Assembly (NCBI GenBank): GCA_022266195.1
Contig: WHVY01000005.1
Location: forward strand, 5,146,001-5,210,000
Direction of reading: 5' to 3'
Source: Tetranychus cinnabarinus
Lineage: Eukaryota; Arthropoda; Arachnida; Trombidiformes; Tetranychidae
Length of the DNA: 64,000 nucleotides
The notes under the pieces were generated by a model. The model searched no databases. It was given only the letters and a program-made list of their open reading frames with translations, and had not been told where the DNA came from. Made by a program: the position numbers and the translations under genes. Below, piece by piece: positions 1-35,094 of this stretch. Positions within the stretch are counted from its first letter, which is position 1. Each line of letters opens with the position of its first letter.

Positions 1-2647
1 TCCCTGTGTAGAGCAGTTCCAGTTAGAAGAGCCAATTTATGAGCATATTGACATGGGGCTGGGACAGTGATGGTTCCCTGTAAAAATGAAATGTAAAATG
101 AATAAAAATAAATGCATTAGATCATTGGAATAATAAAGTTTGACTGAAAAATTTAGTGAAAATTCAATTACCGCCCAGTTGTAGTAAAGGTGACAAAGTT
201 TGTAGGCCAATTGTTGATGATGGATTGCACGCCAACCAGAATTATCAGCAATGATATTGTACATTGTTGGATTAACAGTTCCTTGGCGAACCGACTGGCT
301 GATCAAGTAAAAATCATATCGTTCTTTTCGTGTAATAATTGAATCAATTTTAGTTCCTGGAGGTGGATTTTGTAGTTGCCGTTCACCATAATTATGGAAG
401 AATCGAGCATTTACTCGTTTTGTAACAATAATGAAGCAAAAATGAGTTTTTGCCAATTCCGGTCTTTCGCTCAGAACTTTCTGCATTTGCTTCATCTCAA
501 CATTATAAACATAGGGAATTTGTCCCTCTGAAACGCCATCTCTATATATTATAATTTTTTCAGGCCATGAGCCTTTATTTTTGGCAATCCAATTCTTGAT
601 GCCAGCTATCAATTATCATAGAAAAAATAGAATACATAATGAATTATTTCCTAATAGTTGAAGATTGTTTCAATGAAAACTCACCTTTCAGATTGGCAGC
701 AAAATTCGCACACAGTTCTTCCCGGTTTTGATGGTAGGAAGTACGAGAGAACCAACTTGTTGCTGTGGCATTAGAAGTACTAACAAATCCACCGACAGAA
801 TAGCCTCTTCGATCAGAGTCATGATAAGTATCATAACCGACAATCATACATCCTTTAGGCTGAAATATATGAAATGGAGAATAAAAAATAAACATTCAGT
901 TAATTGACACAGCAATCAAGGTTTCATAAAGAAAAGGCATATTGAAACTTACCGGAATATGAATTCCCCAAGGCTCAGCTCCAAGTTTAGTAGACATTTG
1001 GATAAGTATTTTAGTGGCAACTGACATAAGATTTTTTTTGTTTGATAAAACACGAGTTGTTATAACTTGGGAAGGAATTGGTTTTTCACAGCAAAAGTGC
1101 TTTTTGATGGCTGAATATCTATCTCCGTTATTATTAGGAACGATAATAATTACAAGATTAGCATCAGCGGGAACAGCATTGCAAGCTGCAGAATAATCTG
1201 ATGCCCGGTCTCCATCAAGCGGAAATATTTTGGGTGCTGTAATTTCTATGCCAAGAGGACCACAGACTCTTCTCATGGAATCACTAAAGTCGTCTACAAG
1301 GGATTTATGGATTTTCTGAGCAATTAGAGCCCAAGGAAACTTAATAGCGACAGGTCTCAACATTTTTTTTGAACGTATTTCTCGTTCAAAATTACCAGTT
1401 TTTTGTTGATAAGGAGTGCCACTATTCTCACCACTTTCACCAAAAGTATGAATTTTTTCCCCTGGCAATAAAAGACCATTGACTTCCACTAATGATTCAC
1501 CGAATTGTAAGCCCCAACCACGCATCTCAGTTTGAACAGTTTCATTAGCGTTCACTTGTCGAATGAAACCAGTCAAATTTTGAGCTCTCTGTAATGGATC
1601 AAGTCTGGTCAAATCTCCGAGTGCTCTTTTGAATTGAAAATCGTCAATCATCGTTTTAGATAATCCAGTCATGGTGCAAAGCTCAGGGATCAACAAGATC
1701 TCTTTCTGTTCTCCTCCTCGCATTTGTCTTTCAGTTGGTTGTACCAAAAGTAAAGGCTGCCTTTTGTCTTTAATAGTTTTTTTATGTTGCGTTTCATAAT
1801 AAGTAGCCAAAGAAATCGTACCTTCTCTTCCTTCAAATGTATAAGTCTCAGGGTTTTTATCAAAAATGATGTCATCTACTCGGTAGGTTTTGTTATTATA
1901 TCTTGTCATTACAATCGAGCCTGATAGCTCTTTACGGGCCCTTTCTTTCTTGTCTCCTGGACCTCTGAATACTTGAGCAAGTACATCGAGAGCAGTATCG
2001 TGGCGAATAATTTTATTGATATTATCACAAACCATCATAATGCCTCCATCATGTTCAGCAATGGCAGTTAACATACCAGGCCATATATCAAGGCGATGAT
2101 CTTGCATGGTCTTCTTCAATTTAGGATTGTAATAGTCTCGGCCAACTTGGACAAAGCCTAAATGTTCAAGATTACGTCTCATCTGAGTATTGTATAATCT
2201 CAACATTTCTGGATGTCCCCAAGAAACAGTTGATGTATACTTTATAGTTATGGTGACACTTGCACCATCAGTCTTTCGTGTACCACTCACTGTAACAGGA
2301 TCATTATCTAACTTACATAACGATTTGATTTCATTTCCACCATCAAAAACATACGCTCGGTCGAAAACACCGCGATTCTCATATATCAAGCCTCGCCGAA
2401 CTCTGACACTTTCAACTTGTGGATCAAAATCGACACGGTATGAGTGAACCAATTGATCCTTGGGTGTTATTATCCTGAAATAGTTGGTCACAATTTTTAA
2501 CAATCCTACATTTCCTCCAGTGGAATCTGTAACTTCGGGAGGAATCGTACGAAGAGTCTCAGCAACTCGGAAAGCTCCTCCACGACCACGCGCATCACCA
2601 CCTGCTGCCTCAGCTTGTCCAGCTCTACCACGTCCTCGACCTTCCAT
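1..2647 (-). CDS. piwi: Piwi-clade Argonaute, 3' end off the window (partial)
   Basis: Small-RNA-guided nuclease of the Piwi clade, which silences transposons with piRNAs. Exons on the minus strand: 2647-953, 859-685, 605-172, 77-1 (window edge), about 793 residues visible; phases agree at all three junctions. The N terminus is rich in RG dipeptides (residues 2-25), like the arginine-methylated tails of Piwi proteins. A PAZ region lies at about 165-300, including [12 protein letters not shown]. The PIWI domain spans about 440 to the end. Catalytic positions look intact: D in VGYDTYHD, E in NREELC, D in YRDGVSEGQ and H in [24 protein letters not shown] across the last junction is typical Piwi. 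Only about 10-20 C-terminal residues should be missing. The start at 2647 gives a short N-terminal tail, so an upstream exon is possible. Which Piwi/Aub/Ago3-like paralogue this is cannot be decided here. Confidence 0.95.
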
Positions 2648-4390
2648 ATTTCGGTGATGTTATTCAATTTAAACGATATAAACTGAAATGAATAGAGATT
2701 TAATATTGAGATATAATGAAATTAAACTTGAATGAAATGAAACGGAGTTAAACTGATTTGCAATAGAGTCAACTTTAGTCAGAGTACAAACTGTAGAAAT
2801 TATTATCCAATGAAATAATCTCAACTGCAGGTGTGAAACAATTCAACCAATGAATAAGTAAAGAATGAACCGAAATGGTCAAGTAATTTAAATATATGTT
2901 TGTCCATTCTGTGGGCGGTTACCCTGATTAGATGGCTAAAAGATGAACAATCTTTTGAACTGTCGTAGTGTTTTCGCACTTGAAAAATTAAGATAATAGA
3001 AAGTGTAATTAGCCAAAAAACAAAACCTAATTGAAACCACTTGAAATTCATTATAAGCTAACCTAGAGGTAAACTTATCAATAACTTGAAATATTGAAAG
3101 ATACGTAAAGAAAGATGAATTTTTTGTTTTCGATTGCTTTGATTAAGTTTTATCATCTTTCTCATTGTCATTTTGATAATTAGCAAGCACTAATTAAATA
3201 GTGGAACCAAACTAAACCAAACCAACCCATGTTGTGATGGTCATTAAACGTTATTTAGGTAATTTCATGGTATTTTTCCACGATAATAGCATTATCCATG
3301 GCTATCAGTGTGACTTTTGAGTCACTGAATCTACTAAATAAGAAATCTTTATTACCATCGACAAGTTTTGAAAGTAATTATGTTTACTATGGTGGATCTG
3401 ATATTCAAAGTTTAAAGCAATTCTCAGTCATTTACTCATTTTTCCTAGGCTCTAAAGCTTGAAAATAGACGGTACTTTTGAATATCGTGTTGATTGATGT
3501 CAAAGGTTTGAATAACTTGTTGAAAAGTAACAATAGACTTTGAGAATAGGTGATATTAGGATTATACTAATTAATATGATAATGAAAAGGAAGAAGAATA
3601 AAAGAAAAGGGAAAAACTAAAAGAGGATTTGGAAATAAATTTGGCTCTGAAGATTGGAGAAAACATTTGAATGGTGAATTAAATCTGTTGGTTGCTTGAT
3701 CAACGTACATATTATATTCAACAACAACACCTAATTGCTGGCAAACCTTACCAATTACTTTGCTCCAAGACCTACATTTCGTAAATATTCAACCTTCTTC
3801 ATCTACATTCTCAGGCACAATTCGAGTAAATCTGAGCGCACGCTTAAAATAAATTTTGGGAACAGAGAAGAGTAGAGAGAAGATGACTGAACAAGACTGA
3901 AAAAAGATGAAACAGTTTACTAATTTTTTTATCATTATTAACTAGCGACTGTACTTTCTTAAGCTGAGTTTGTGCTTAAGGCTCAAGGGTAACTTGAGGA
4001 TAAGTTAACCTTAAGACAATTCTTATTGAATTGCCTTTTCTCACTCTTAGTTCTTCTTCTCTCTCTCTTTAATGAAACCAGGAAAGTGTGCTTCCGATGG
4101 AACCTGCAAATGAACCTCGAACTTCGTTAATTTAGTTAACCCTTTTTTACTATTGATATATTGTTATTGTTAATTTTAATAATTCCCACAACAATCGTCA
4201 TCGGTATTATCAAATAAAAAATATCACCAAATCATTGTTATACTTTAAATTTGACATTACCTTATTTTTTTCATCTTTTTTTTTCTTTCTGTTTCATCAG
4301 TTTTAACACAGTGTGTTGTGTAAACAACGGCTAACGGTTCAACAATTAACGATAACAATTTACATTCGAATTCAATAGTGAAACGAGATT
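2648..4390. other. Intergenic region between divergent Piwi and sarcalumenin genes
   Basis: This region should hold both promoters and 5' UTRs. The last 300 bases before the sarcalumenin start are pyrimidine-rich. A minus-strand 76-codon ORF at 2821-3051 begins with a hydrophobic stretch (QLGFVFWLITLSIILIF) and could encode a tiny membrane peptide, but nothing corroborates it. I recognised no RNA gene or mobile element. Confidence 0.5.
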
Positions 4391-7300
4391 ATGGTTACAC
4401 CGAGAACTTGGCCTTCGGTGTTGTGTCTACTTTTCATTGTAGCAGCCTCATTGACGACACCAGGTAAGCTTGTGGTTTTACTCAAGTGTAAGCCAATATT
4501 TGAAACAACTTTGAGTCAACTTTCCTCCTGATTTTCATCATTAGGCCAAGTTAACAGCTCCGAAGTCGAGGTAAAAGACGATGCTACGAAAACTGAATGT
4601 CGAAAGCACATTGAAGAGGCTCTCAATAAATACTGGGATCACGGTAAAGTCTATTCTTTTTCTCATAATTTTTCTCATTTTTCTAAAGATAGAGAGAGGG
4701 AGAGAGAAGGAGAGAAACTTATGAATATAAAATATTTAAAAATTGAAAGCGATTTCAAGTGCATTATCAATCCTAGGCATCTGTTCGCTTAGTGATCCTT
4801 CATTTTTTTTCATCTCTAGCTCAAGTAGCATATTTTGTTTATTCATGATAAGAATAAGGTTCAAAAGTCACATATTTAACATGAAACTGTTTGTGTAATT
4901 TATGCTCTAGTTAATAATTACTTTGATTATCTTACTAACATAACCTTGGTCAATGTCATCTTAAATTTTATTTCATCTATCCACAGAATAGCAGTAGAAA
5001 TATATGCACAATGTACTTAGCATTGTATTGTAACAGCTAACTATTTTGATGATCATCATACTAACATTGGACTGAAAATTGAATGAGTAGACAATTCAAC
5101 TTATCAACATCATTTGGACAACTCTTAGTAATTGAATCCATTGCATGCTTATCCTAAGATGACCTGATTTCAATCATTTCATTTTCAGCATCATGATCAT
5201 GGAGAGAAGCATTGAACCCCTGAATATAAAAAAAGTTCAATAATGTATAGTCAAAAGAAATAAATTTAAAAGAAGGCAATCAAAAATAAACGCAAAATGA
5301 TTGGAGTTTATCACTGATTATCTCATAGAAACTGGAACCTACCAAACTGTGGATGGATCTAAGGTAAACACAGAAGAAAAAATAGAAACGGACCATAAAA
5401 CGACAACTGCCGAACAAAATGAAGGTAAAATGAAGACATTTCTTAAAGCAAAATATATGGAAACATATTAATCAAATATTGAAATCATAGTGAATACGAA
5501 TGAAAAGCCTTGTGAAGACGATGATAATGATGGTATCTGCAATGAAGACGAAGTCGAAGAGGTTCAAGAGCCAGCGGCTCAAATTCCAGAGACTCCTTCA
5601 CAAGCAACTGCCACTAGTGATGATACAAAATCTATCTGTCCAGATGATGATGGAGACGGAATATGCAATGAAGATGAGGTAGAGGAAACTGAATCCCCAG
5701 CAAAGCAGTCAGATGAAAAGGACAAAAATAAGGAAGATAATGAAAATGCGGTTAATGATGATGATGCAGAAGACGAAGAAGAAGAAGAAGAAAGAGAAGC
5801 CAGAAAAGTATTAAAGAAAAAGAAGAAGGATCGAAAACGTTCCAAACATGACGAGGATGAAGATGAAGAAGATGATAGCATATCAAGACGAAAAAAGAAG
5901 CGAAAACAAAGAGTTGCTTATGATGAGGATGAAGAAGAAGAAAATGTGAAAAAGATAAAAAGAAAAGGAAAATCCCGAAAGCATTATGCTGATGAAGATG
6001 AGGAAGACGAAGACGGAGACGGAGAAAGGGAAAACTACGAGGATGAAGACGGAGATGATAGACGATCGAGGAGACGACATCGAGGTAAAGAAGAGAAAGA
6101 TGATGAAATAGTAGAAGAAAAGGAAAAAGAAAAAGAGGAAGAACAAGTCAAAAACGAGGCCAAATCAACAAGTGAGCCAAAAGAGACACCAGCACAAACT
6201 GCCCAACCAACTCCTGTTGTTGAACCTGTGGTGGAGCCTGAGCCTGAACCTGAATCAGACTCGACTGACATAACATCGGGGAAATCGCATGTTGACGAAA
6301 TACTCAGACTAGGTGAAATTGGCTCAAAAGAAGTAAGTAAATCCAACCTTGTTGTCTTATAACTTTGTTGCTATAAATTGTTATAAATTTTCCTCCGTCA
6401 CTTCTGATCCACTTTCAATAGGAAATTGCTGAACAAAACTTGATTTTATCTATTTTCCGTGATCTGAAAAAAATTTATACAACATCGATTAAACCTTTGG
6501 AGACAATGTATAAATATCGTGAAATATCTACTCGAATCATCAGGTATGTTGATTGAGCTGAATTCATACTAACTTGAAAATAGCGTTCAAAATTACTATT
6601 GTATTAGTGTTGAGTTCCCAAATCGGGATACTAACTAGTCAAGCAGTGTTGAGGTGAGAGCGTTGAAAGGACAATTTACGGCCAGATTATCGCTAGTAGA
6701 CTAATTCGTGAGTGTATATTAAGACTGGGAACTAGTTACGCTTTAATCGTCAATCTTGATTAAACAAAATTCACTCCAGGAAACCTGATGATAACGTCAA
6801 TTATTCTCTTGATCTTTTCTTTATTGATTTGTCCAGTGACGCAGAGATTTTCGCTCGGCCAATGGTTCTTATTTTAGGTCCCAAAGGAAGCGGAAAAACC
6901 TCACTGGTTAACTATTTACTTGGTCTTCAGGCAACTCCTTGGCAATTAAATACAGGTAGGAACGAAGTCCAATTCAAATTGTAGAAATAGTCATTAATAT
7001 TTGGCGTCCACTTCTCTTGTCAATCGCTGAGATGTCAGATTTTGAGAACACTTTAACTTGGTTATAATTTAAATGTTAAAATTAATGGTTAAAACAAAAT
7101 AAAACTAAATTAAAACTAAATTAAAACAAAATTAAAACTAAAGTAAAACTAAAACAGTTGAATCAAGAAAAAAATTACAAGACAAAGAGCGCGATTATTA
7201 TGATGCAAGAATTGCTTGGTTTGAAGCTATTTTCAATAAGAGTTTGATCGTAAAATAGCTCTCTGTTAAACTTAGAGATATTCATTTTCGCATAACTCTT

Positions 7301-9482
7301 TCTTTAAATTTATTGTTTATTTTTATTGAAACAAATTATCTAGTTATTTATTTAATTTAGTTATCATGAGTCTCATGAATATCATCGAATCGTTTCTCCA
7401 TCATCATGGTCAGATAAACAGTTTATTGAATAGAGTAACTTATACCTAAGAATAAAAAATAGCATTTTCCGCTAAAGCCAGCCAACCGAGATTATAAGTT
7501 AAAAATAAAATGGATAAACCTATTTTAATATCAAATGGTTCATTGAATTCATCAAATTTAACCAAATTTTGGGTACCCTTAAAACCTGAATGCATTACCA
7601 TGTTAACTTGATCGAGGTAACAGTTAAAACCCATTCAATTAATCACAAAATCATTTGCCATTGAAAAAATCCTGACCCAACTTGCTTCAACGTCGTTTCC
7701 CATTTGAAATCTCGTTGTTTTTATTTCTATGTAAATTGCTTAATTTCTTTTTTTCAATTATTCTCTAGGAATTTCAACGAGTTATCCTCATTTCACTTTA
7801 TTGGTCCAGGGTGATACTTTCACAAAGCTAAGTCCAACTGAGCTTTCAGCTGACTTTACCTTTTCTGGTCTCCAACAATTCGGTCAACACTTTGTTGAAC
7901 ATCATCTTCAAGCTTTTAAAATGCCTCTTGATGTCTTACAAAAGGTAAAGATGCCATTTTTCCTTTCCCTCGACTTTCAACAGAATGATTAACTTGCCAA
8001 TTCTATTTTTAATTAACTAGGATGATTCATTTTTTCTTTTTTTACTTCTATTTCTATTTTTGACTTAATCTAGATGACAATTGTGGACTGTCCGGGTTTT
8101 ATTGATGACAGTTTAATGCCTAAGGAGCCGGGAAAAGGCATTGATGGTGAAGTTTACCAATGGTTTATTGATAGAAGTGATGTCATTTACATAATGATTG
8201 ACGTTAACCAACTTCATTTAACCAATAATTTACACTCCCTCCTGGAACAATTAAGAGGTCGTGATGTTAGGTTCATTATTTCCAAATCTGATTCAGTAAC
8301 GCATTCACAAATTGTTACCTTGATTGGACAATTATTATGGGCCTTGTCTCCTCTTATGACCAACAACCAGCCTCCTCAAGTCTTTGCATTAACAAGTAAG
8401 ATTTATAAACAATTGCACATCTTATAAACAAAATGAACTATTGCAAGCATTATTGAACCACTGAACTATGAACAGCTCAAGGGTACATTTCAAGCTACAG
8501 ATGTTGAAGTAAAATATTAGTAATCAGCCTACAAGCTAGTTTATTATTGTTATTGGCCTCTTACTAACGCTGAACAAGTGTAAAATACACTTACTGTAGA
8601 TTAACTTGTTCAACGCCATTGTTCCCTACAGTAAGGTGTTGACAAGTATTTATTGTTGATCGAGAAATGCTTTCTAGACTTTCTTTTGCAACCATATATA
8701 TAAATTAAATCTTGATATTATCTTATGGAATTTCTTGGCCATTTCTCAAAATTTCACAAGATGACTTTGGATAGAAGCCTCTTTTCATCAGCAAGCTTAA
8801 ATTGTTACTTCAATGAATTTAATGAATTTATACCAGTCTGATTTGCATTTTCTGACTTTTTACTTATTCACATTTTTCAATTTTTGACCGATTTATCTTG
8901 ATCCAATTGCTTTAGTCTTTGGAATATTTCTTCATCTTTAAATATGAAAACTAATTGTACTTTTCTTTCTTCCTCGCATTTTCAGCTCAAATGGAAACTT
9001 ATGAACCTTTCCTTGATCTTCAAGAACAAGAATGGCTAAAAGATTTATCAAACCAAGTTTCCGGATTAGCTCGTGTTGAATCTCACATAGCTGAGGTTCG
9101 CCGTCATGCAGTGCGTGTACGTAATCATGCCAAAATAATTGACTGTTACCTGTCTACCTATTACCGAAATAAAGGATTATTCATGTTTGGAACGTCCGCC
9201 AAGAAGTTCGCCTCCGAGATTACAGAAAATCCTAACCAATACCGAGTCTTTAGTGGAGCACTGGCTGCTCAAGCACAGAATATATCTAGATATGATCTTC
9301 CAGATCCTGAATTGTATCGTGATTTCTTCCGATCCAATAATCTCCTTGATTTCAAACAATTATCAGCAACATGTTCATTTTTCAAAGGTTGCCCATTGGA
9401 TAAATTAGACGTTGCCATTTCATATCAACTTCCAGATCTTGTCTCTAAATATAAGAGGCTAACCAAATTCAAGACAAACTAA
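4391..9482 (+). CDS. SRL: Sarcalumenin-like ER-lumen GTPase with acidic N-terminal half
   Basis: Sarcalumenin is a calcium-binding glycoprotein of the sarcoplasmic/endoplasmic reticulum lumen, related to EHD/dynamin-type GTPases. Exons: 4391-4463, 4545-4643, 5329-5424, 5491-6332, 6422-6543, 6837-6955, 7769-7944, 8074-8395, 8986-9482 (781 aa; every phase fits). It starts with a signal peptide (VLCLLFIVAASLTTPG). An extremely Asp/Glu/Lys-rich segment (about residues 95-360) follows, containing two repeats of the type CxDDDxDGICNEDEVEE. The GTPase core has P-loop GPKGSGKTS (about 438-446), switch DCPGF and SKSD at the G4 position. YNYLLGLQ-like and QWFIDRSD-like segments match vertebrate sarcalumenin, as does the C-terminal block ending in the LPDLV region. 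The vertebrate P-loop reads GPWSVGKSS, so this is a more standard Walker A. No KDEL-type tail is visible. Family assignment is strong. Confidence 0.93.
7081..7162. repeat. Degenerate AAAACTAAATT tandem repeat
   Basis: Sarcalumenin intron 6 contains several imperfect units of roughly 11-12 bases (AAAACTAAATT, AAAACAAAATT, AAAACTAAAGT). Simple A-rich tandem repeat; no function suggested. Confidence 0.6.
8569..8635. repeat. Overlapping inverted repeats (competing hairpins) in sarcalumenin intron 8
   Basis: Three inverted repeats overlap. AAGTGTA/TACACTT is a perfect 7-bp stem with a 3-nt loop (8576-8592). CTTACTGTAG/CTACAGTAAG is a perfect 10-bp stem (8590-8599 with 8626-8635). CTGAACAAGT pairs with ACTTGTTCA (8570-8579 with 8604-8612). 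The stems share bases, so not all can form together. They may be remnants of a small foldback element. Confidence 0.55.
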
Positions 9483-10885
9483 AGTAAAAAAGCAACAATA
9501 TTGATTTACAAATTAAAAAAAAACAAATTACCACTTCTTTTGATCTTCTCTTTCTCCTTTACTCTGTCTCGAATCCTCTATTTTCCTCCAAATCTCAAAA
9601 TCCCTCTTCCCACTCATCATTTCTTCCTCTTCTTCATTCCTTATTCTTTCTTTCCTTCCCTCCTTACGCCACCCTTCCTTCTTCACCACCTATTCTCTTC
9701 TCAATCTTCAAATCTTCTAAAGTTTTGCATAGAGTGACAACTCCTAGACAACGGGACACCAATGCCTTCCAAAATTGAAAATAAATTATCTTTCTTCCTT
9801 ATTATTTTCTGAAAATTTATTTCTACTGACCAAAAATCAGGGTCAAATCGATGTTGTTGATCAACGTAAAACATGAATGAATAAAAAGATATGATAGAAA
9901 TCCCAAAACAAAAGATTCGACAATTAATCAGAAAAACAGAATGCTCTTTAAGAAAAAATTGATAGAATCTTAATGTTTCGATAACTTTCGCGATCAGGCT
10001 TATCTCAGAATAATGTTGAATCGGAATGAAATGATTTCGCAAAAAAGAGCGAAATAAGTTTGATTGTTAAAAGAGTTACTTAAGGCTAATAGCATACAAT
10101 TTTAATGTTATTATTGTATAAGAAAAATGAATAAATTGTAAAAAGTAAAATACAAAAACAAGTTTACATTATTGATTATTTGTTTTTATGCGTATCTGTA
10201 CGTGTTTTTGATTAGAGATGCCAACAATAGAAGTCAAAGGATAATCTGAACAGTTTTCATGTAATATTCTGATTCTGTTAATATTACCAACCTGGTTAGC
10301 ATCAGAGAAATAGGCACTTCCCTTCAATCAAGATTAGAGCGTAATTATAGAAATTATGATTAATCTAACAATTTAATATTATCCCAATGATTCAACTTCA
10401 ACGTCATTTTATCATTCTAGGCCAACTTAACAAAAGCGTAAGTATCGACATTTTCTCAATAAATTTACAAAAATGATGATGACTTTGAGCACAATTGTTA
10501 ATGAAGTACTCCATAACCACAAATAGTGAAAAAAACGTAAAAATTGATTCTGTATCAACTATTGTAATTGTTTCTGGTTGAAAAACAAGATTTTGCATAA
10601 TTGAGCAACAAATTGTAAACATGCTCTTGATGAACAAACTTGTCATTTTTGTAAATAATTGTTCCCTTAAGTAGATTTGATTTATTTAGAGAAACAAATC
10701 TGATCCTGGAATCATTTGGCAATCAAATCTAGCGGATTTGTTTCTTTAATCTGGTTTATGGAGGACTTCATGGTGATGAAAATGATGAAAATATTATTTT
10801 TGCCACAAAAACAGTTCTCTCCCTGGAAACATCTGAATAACCTTTAAACATATTGTAATATGTAGAATTATAATCTTTTTTTCAG
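9483..10885. other. 3' flank of sarcalumenin; no gene recognised
   Basis: Pyrimidine-rich sequence follows the stop codon, with candidate AATAAA poly(A) signals near 9779 and 9877. Short ORFs on the minus strand (9701-10042, 10404-10646) have no recognisable features. A 17-bp stretch at 10419-10435 lies between an AG and a GTAAGT, but its phase does not suit the candidate exon downstream. Confidence 0.4.
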
Positions 10886-11034
10886 GGAATAACAGACGCT
10901 TAATGGATCATTTGGAAAATGAAATGAAGTTTGTATACGAGAAACAGAAGAGATGTGCAAAGCTGAATTTCCTATTTCGCCAGATTTATCAACAATTCAT
11001 TAGAAATTTGCATCGAGTGTTGCAATGCTGTTGA
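10886..11034 (+). other. Candidate orphan terminal exon or small ORF
   Basis: After a good acceptor (polypyrimidine tract then CAG) an open frame runs to TGA at 11034. It encodes about 49 residues, including MDHLENEMKFVYEKQKR and FRQIYQQFIRNLHRVLQ, which look helical and amphipathic. From the internal ATG at 10903 it is a 43-residue ORF. No upstream partner exon in compatible phase was found. It could be an alternative last exon of the upstream gene, a remnant, or chance. Confidence 0.25.
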
Positions 11035-11280
11035 CCAAGAGAAATAGAAGCTTAATTATTCGGATATGTCCACCCAAAGAAGCAAAATGGACAAATTTCA
11101 ATCACATTGGAAGTAGATTTAGTCTCTTGAACATTCATTTCATTTCCATTGCTTTAAATTTTATTCTCTCCCTTCTTTCGCCTTCCCTAACCAATTTCAT
11201 CTTTGCTCCATCCATTTTATTTCTTACTCCCTTTCCTTTTGCTTGGGTGTGTCTAGAAATTTAATGAAATTATTGATAAA

Positions 11281-35094
<23,814 letters not shown>

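Noticed and set aside
1014..1196. Plus-strand ORF within Piwi exon 1
   Set aside because: Antisense shadow of a strongly conserved Piwi sequence.
5579..6346. Ser-rich and Phe-rich ORFs on the minus strand
   Set aside because: They are reverse translations of the GAA/GAT-rich acidic exon of sarcalumenin, with no independent signals.
10419..10435. 17-bp micro-exon between AG and GTAAGT
   Set aside because: Contains a stop in the phase needed to join the exon at 10886 and has no upstream partner.
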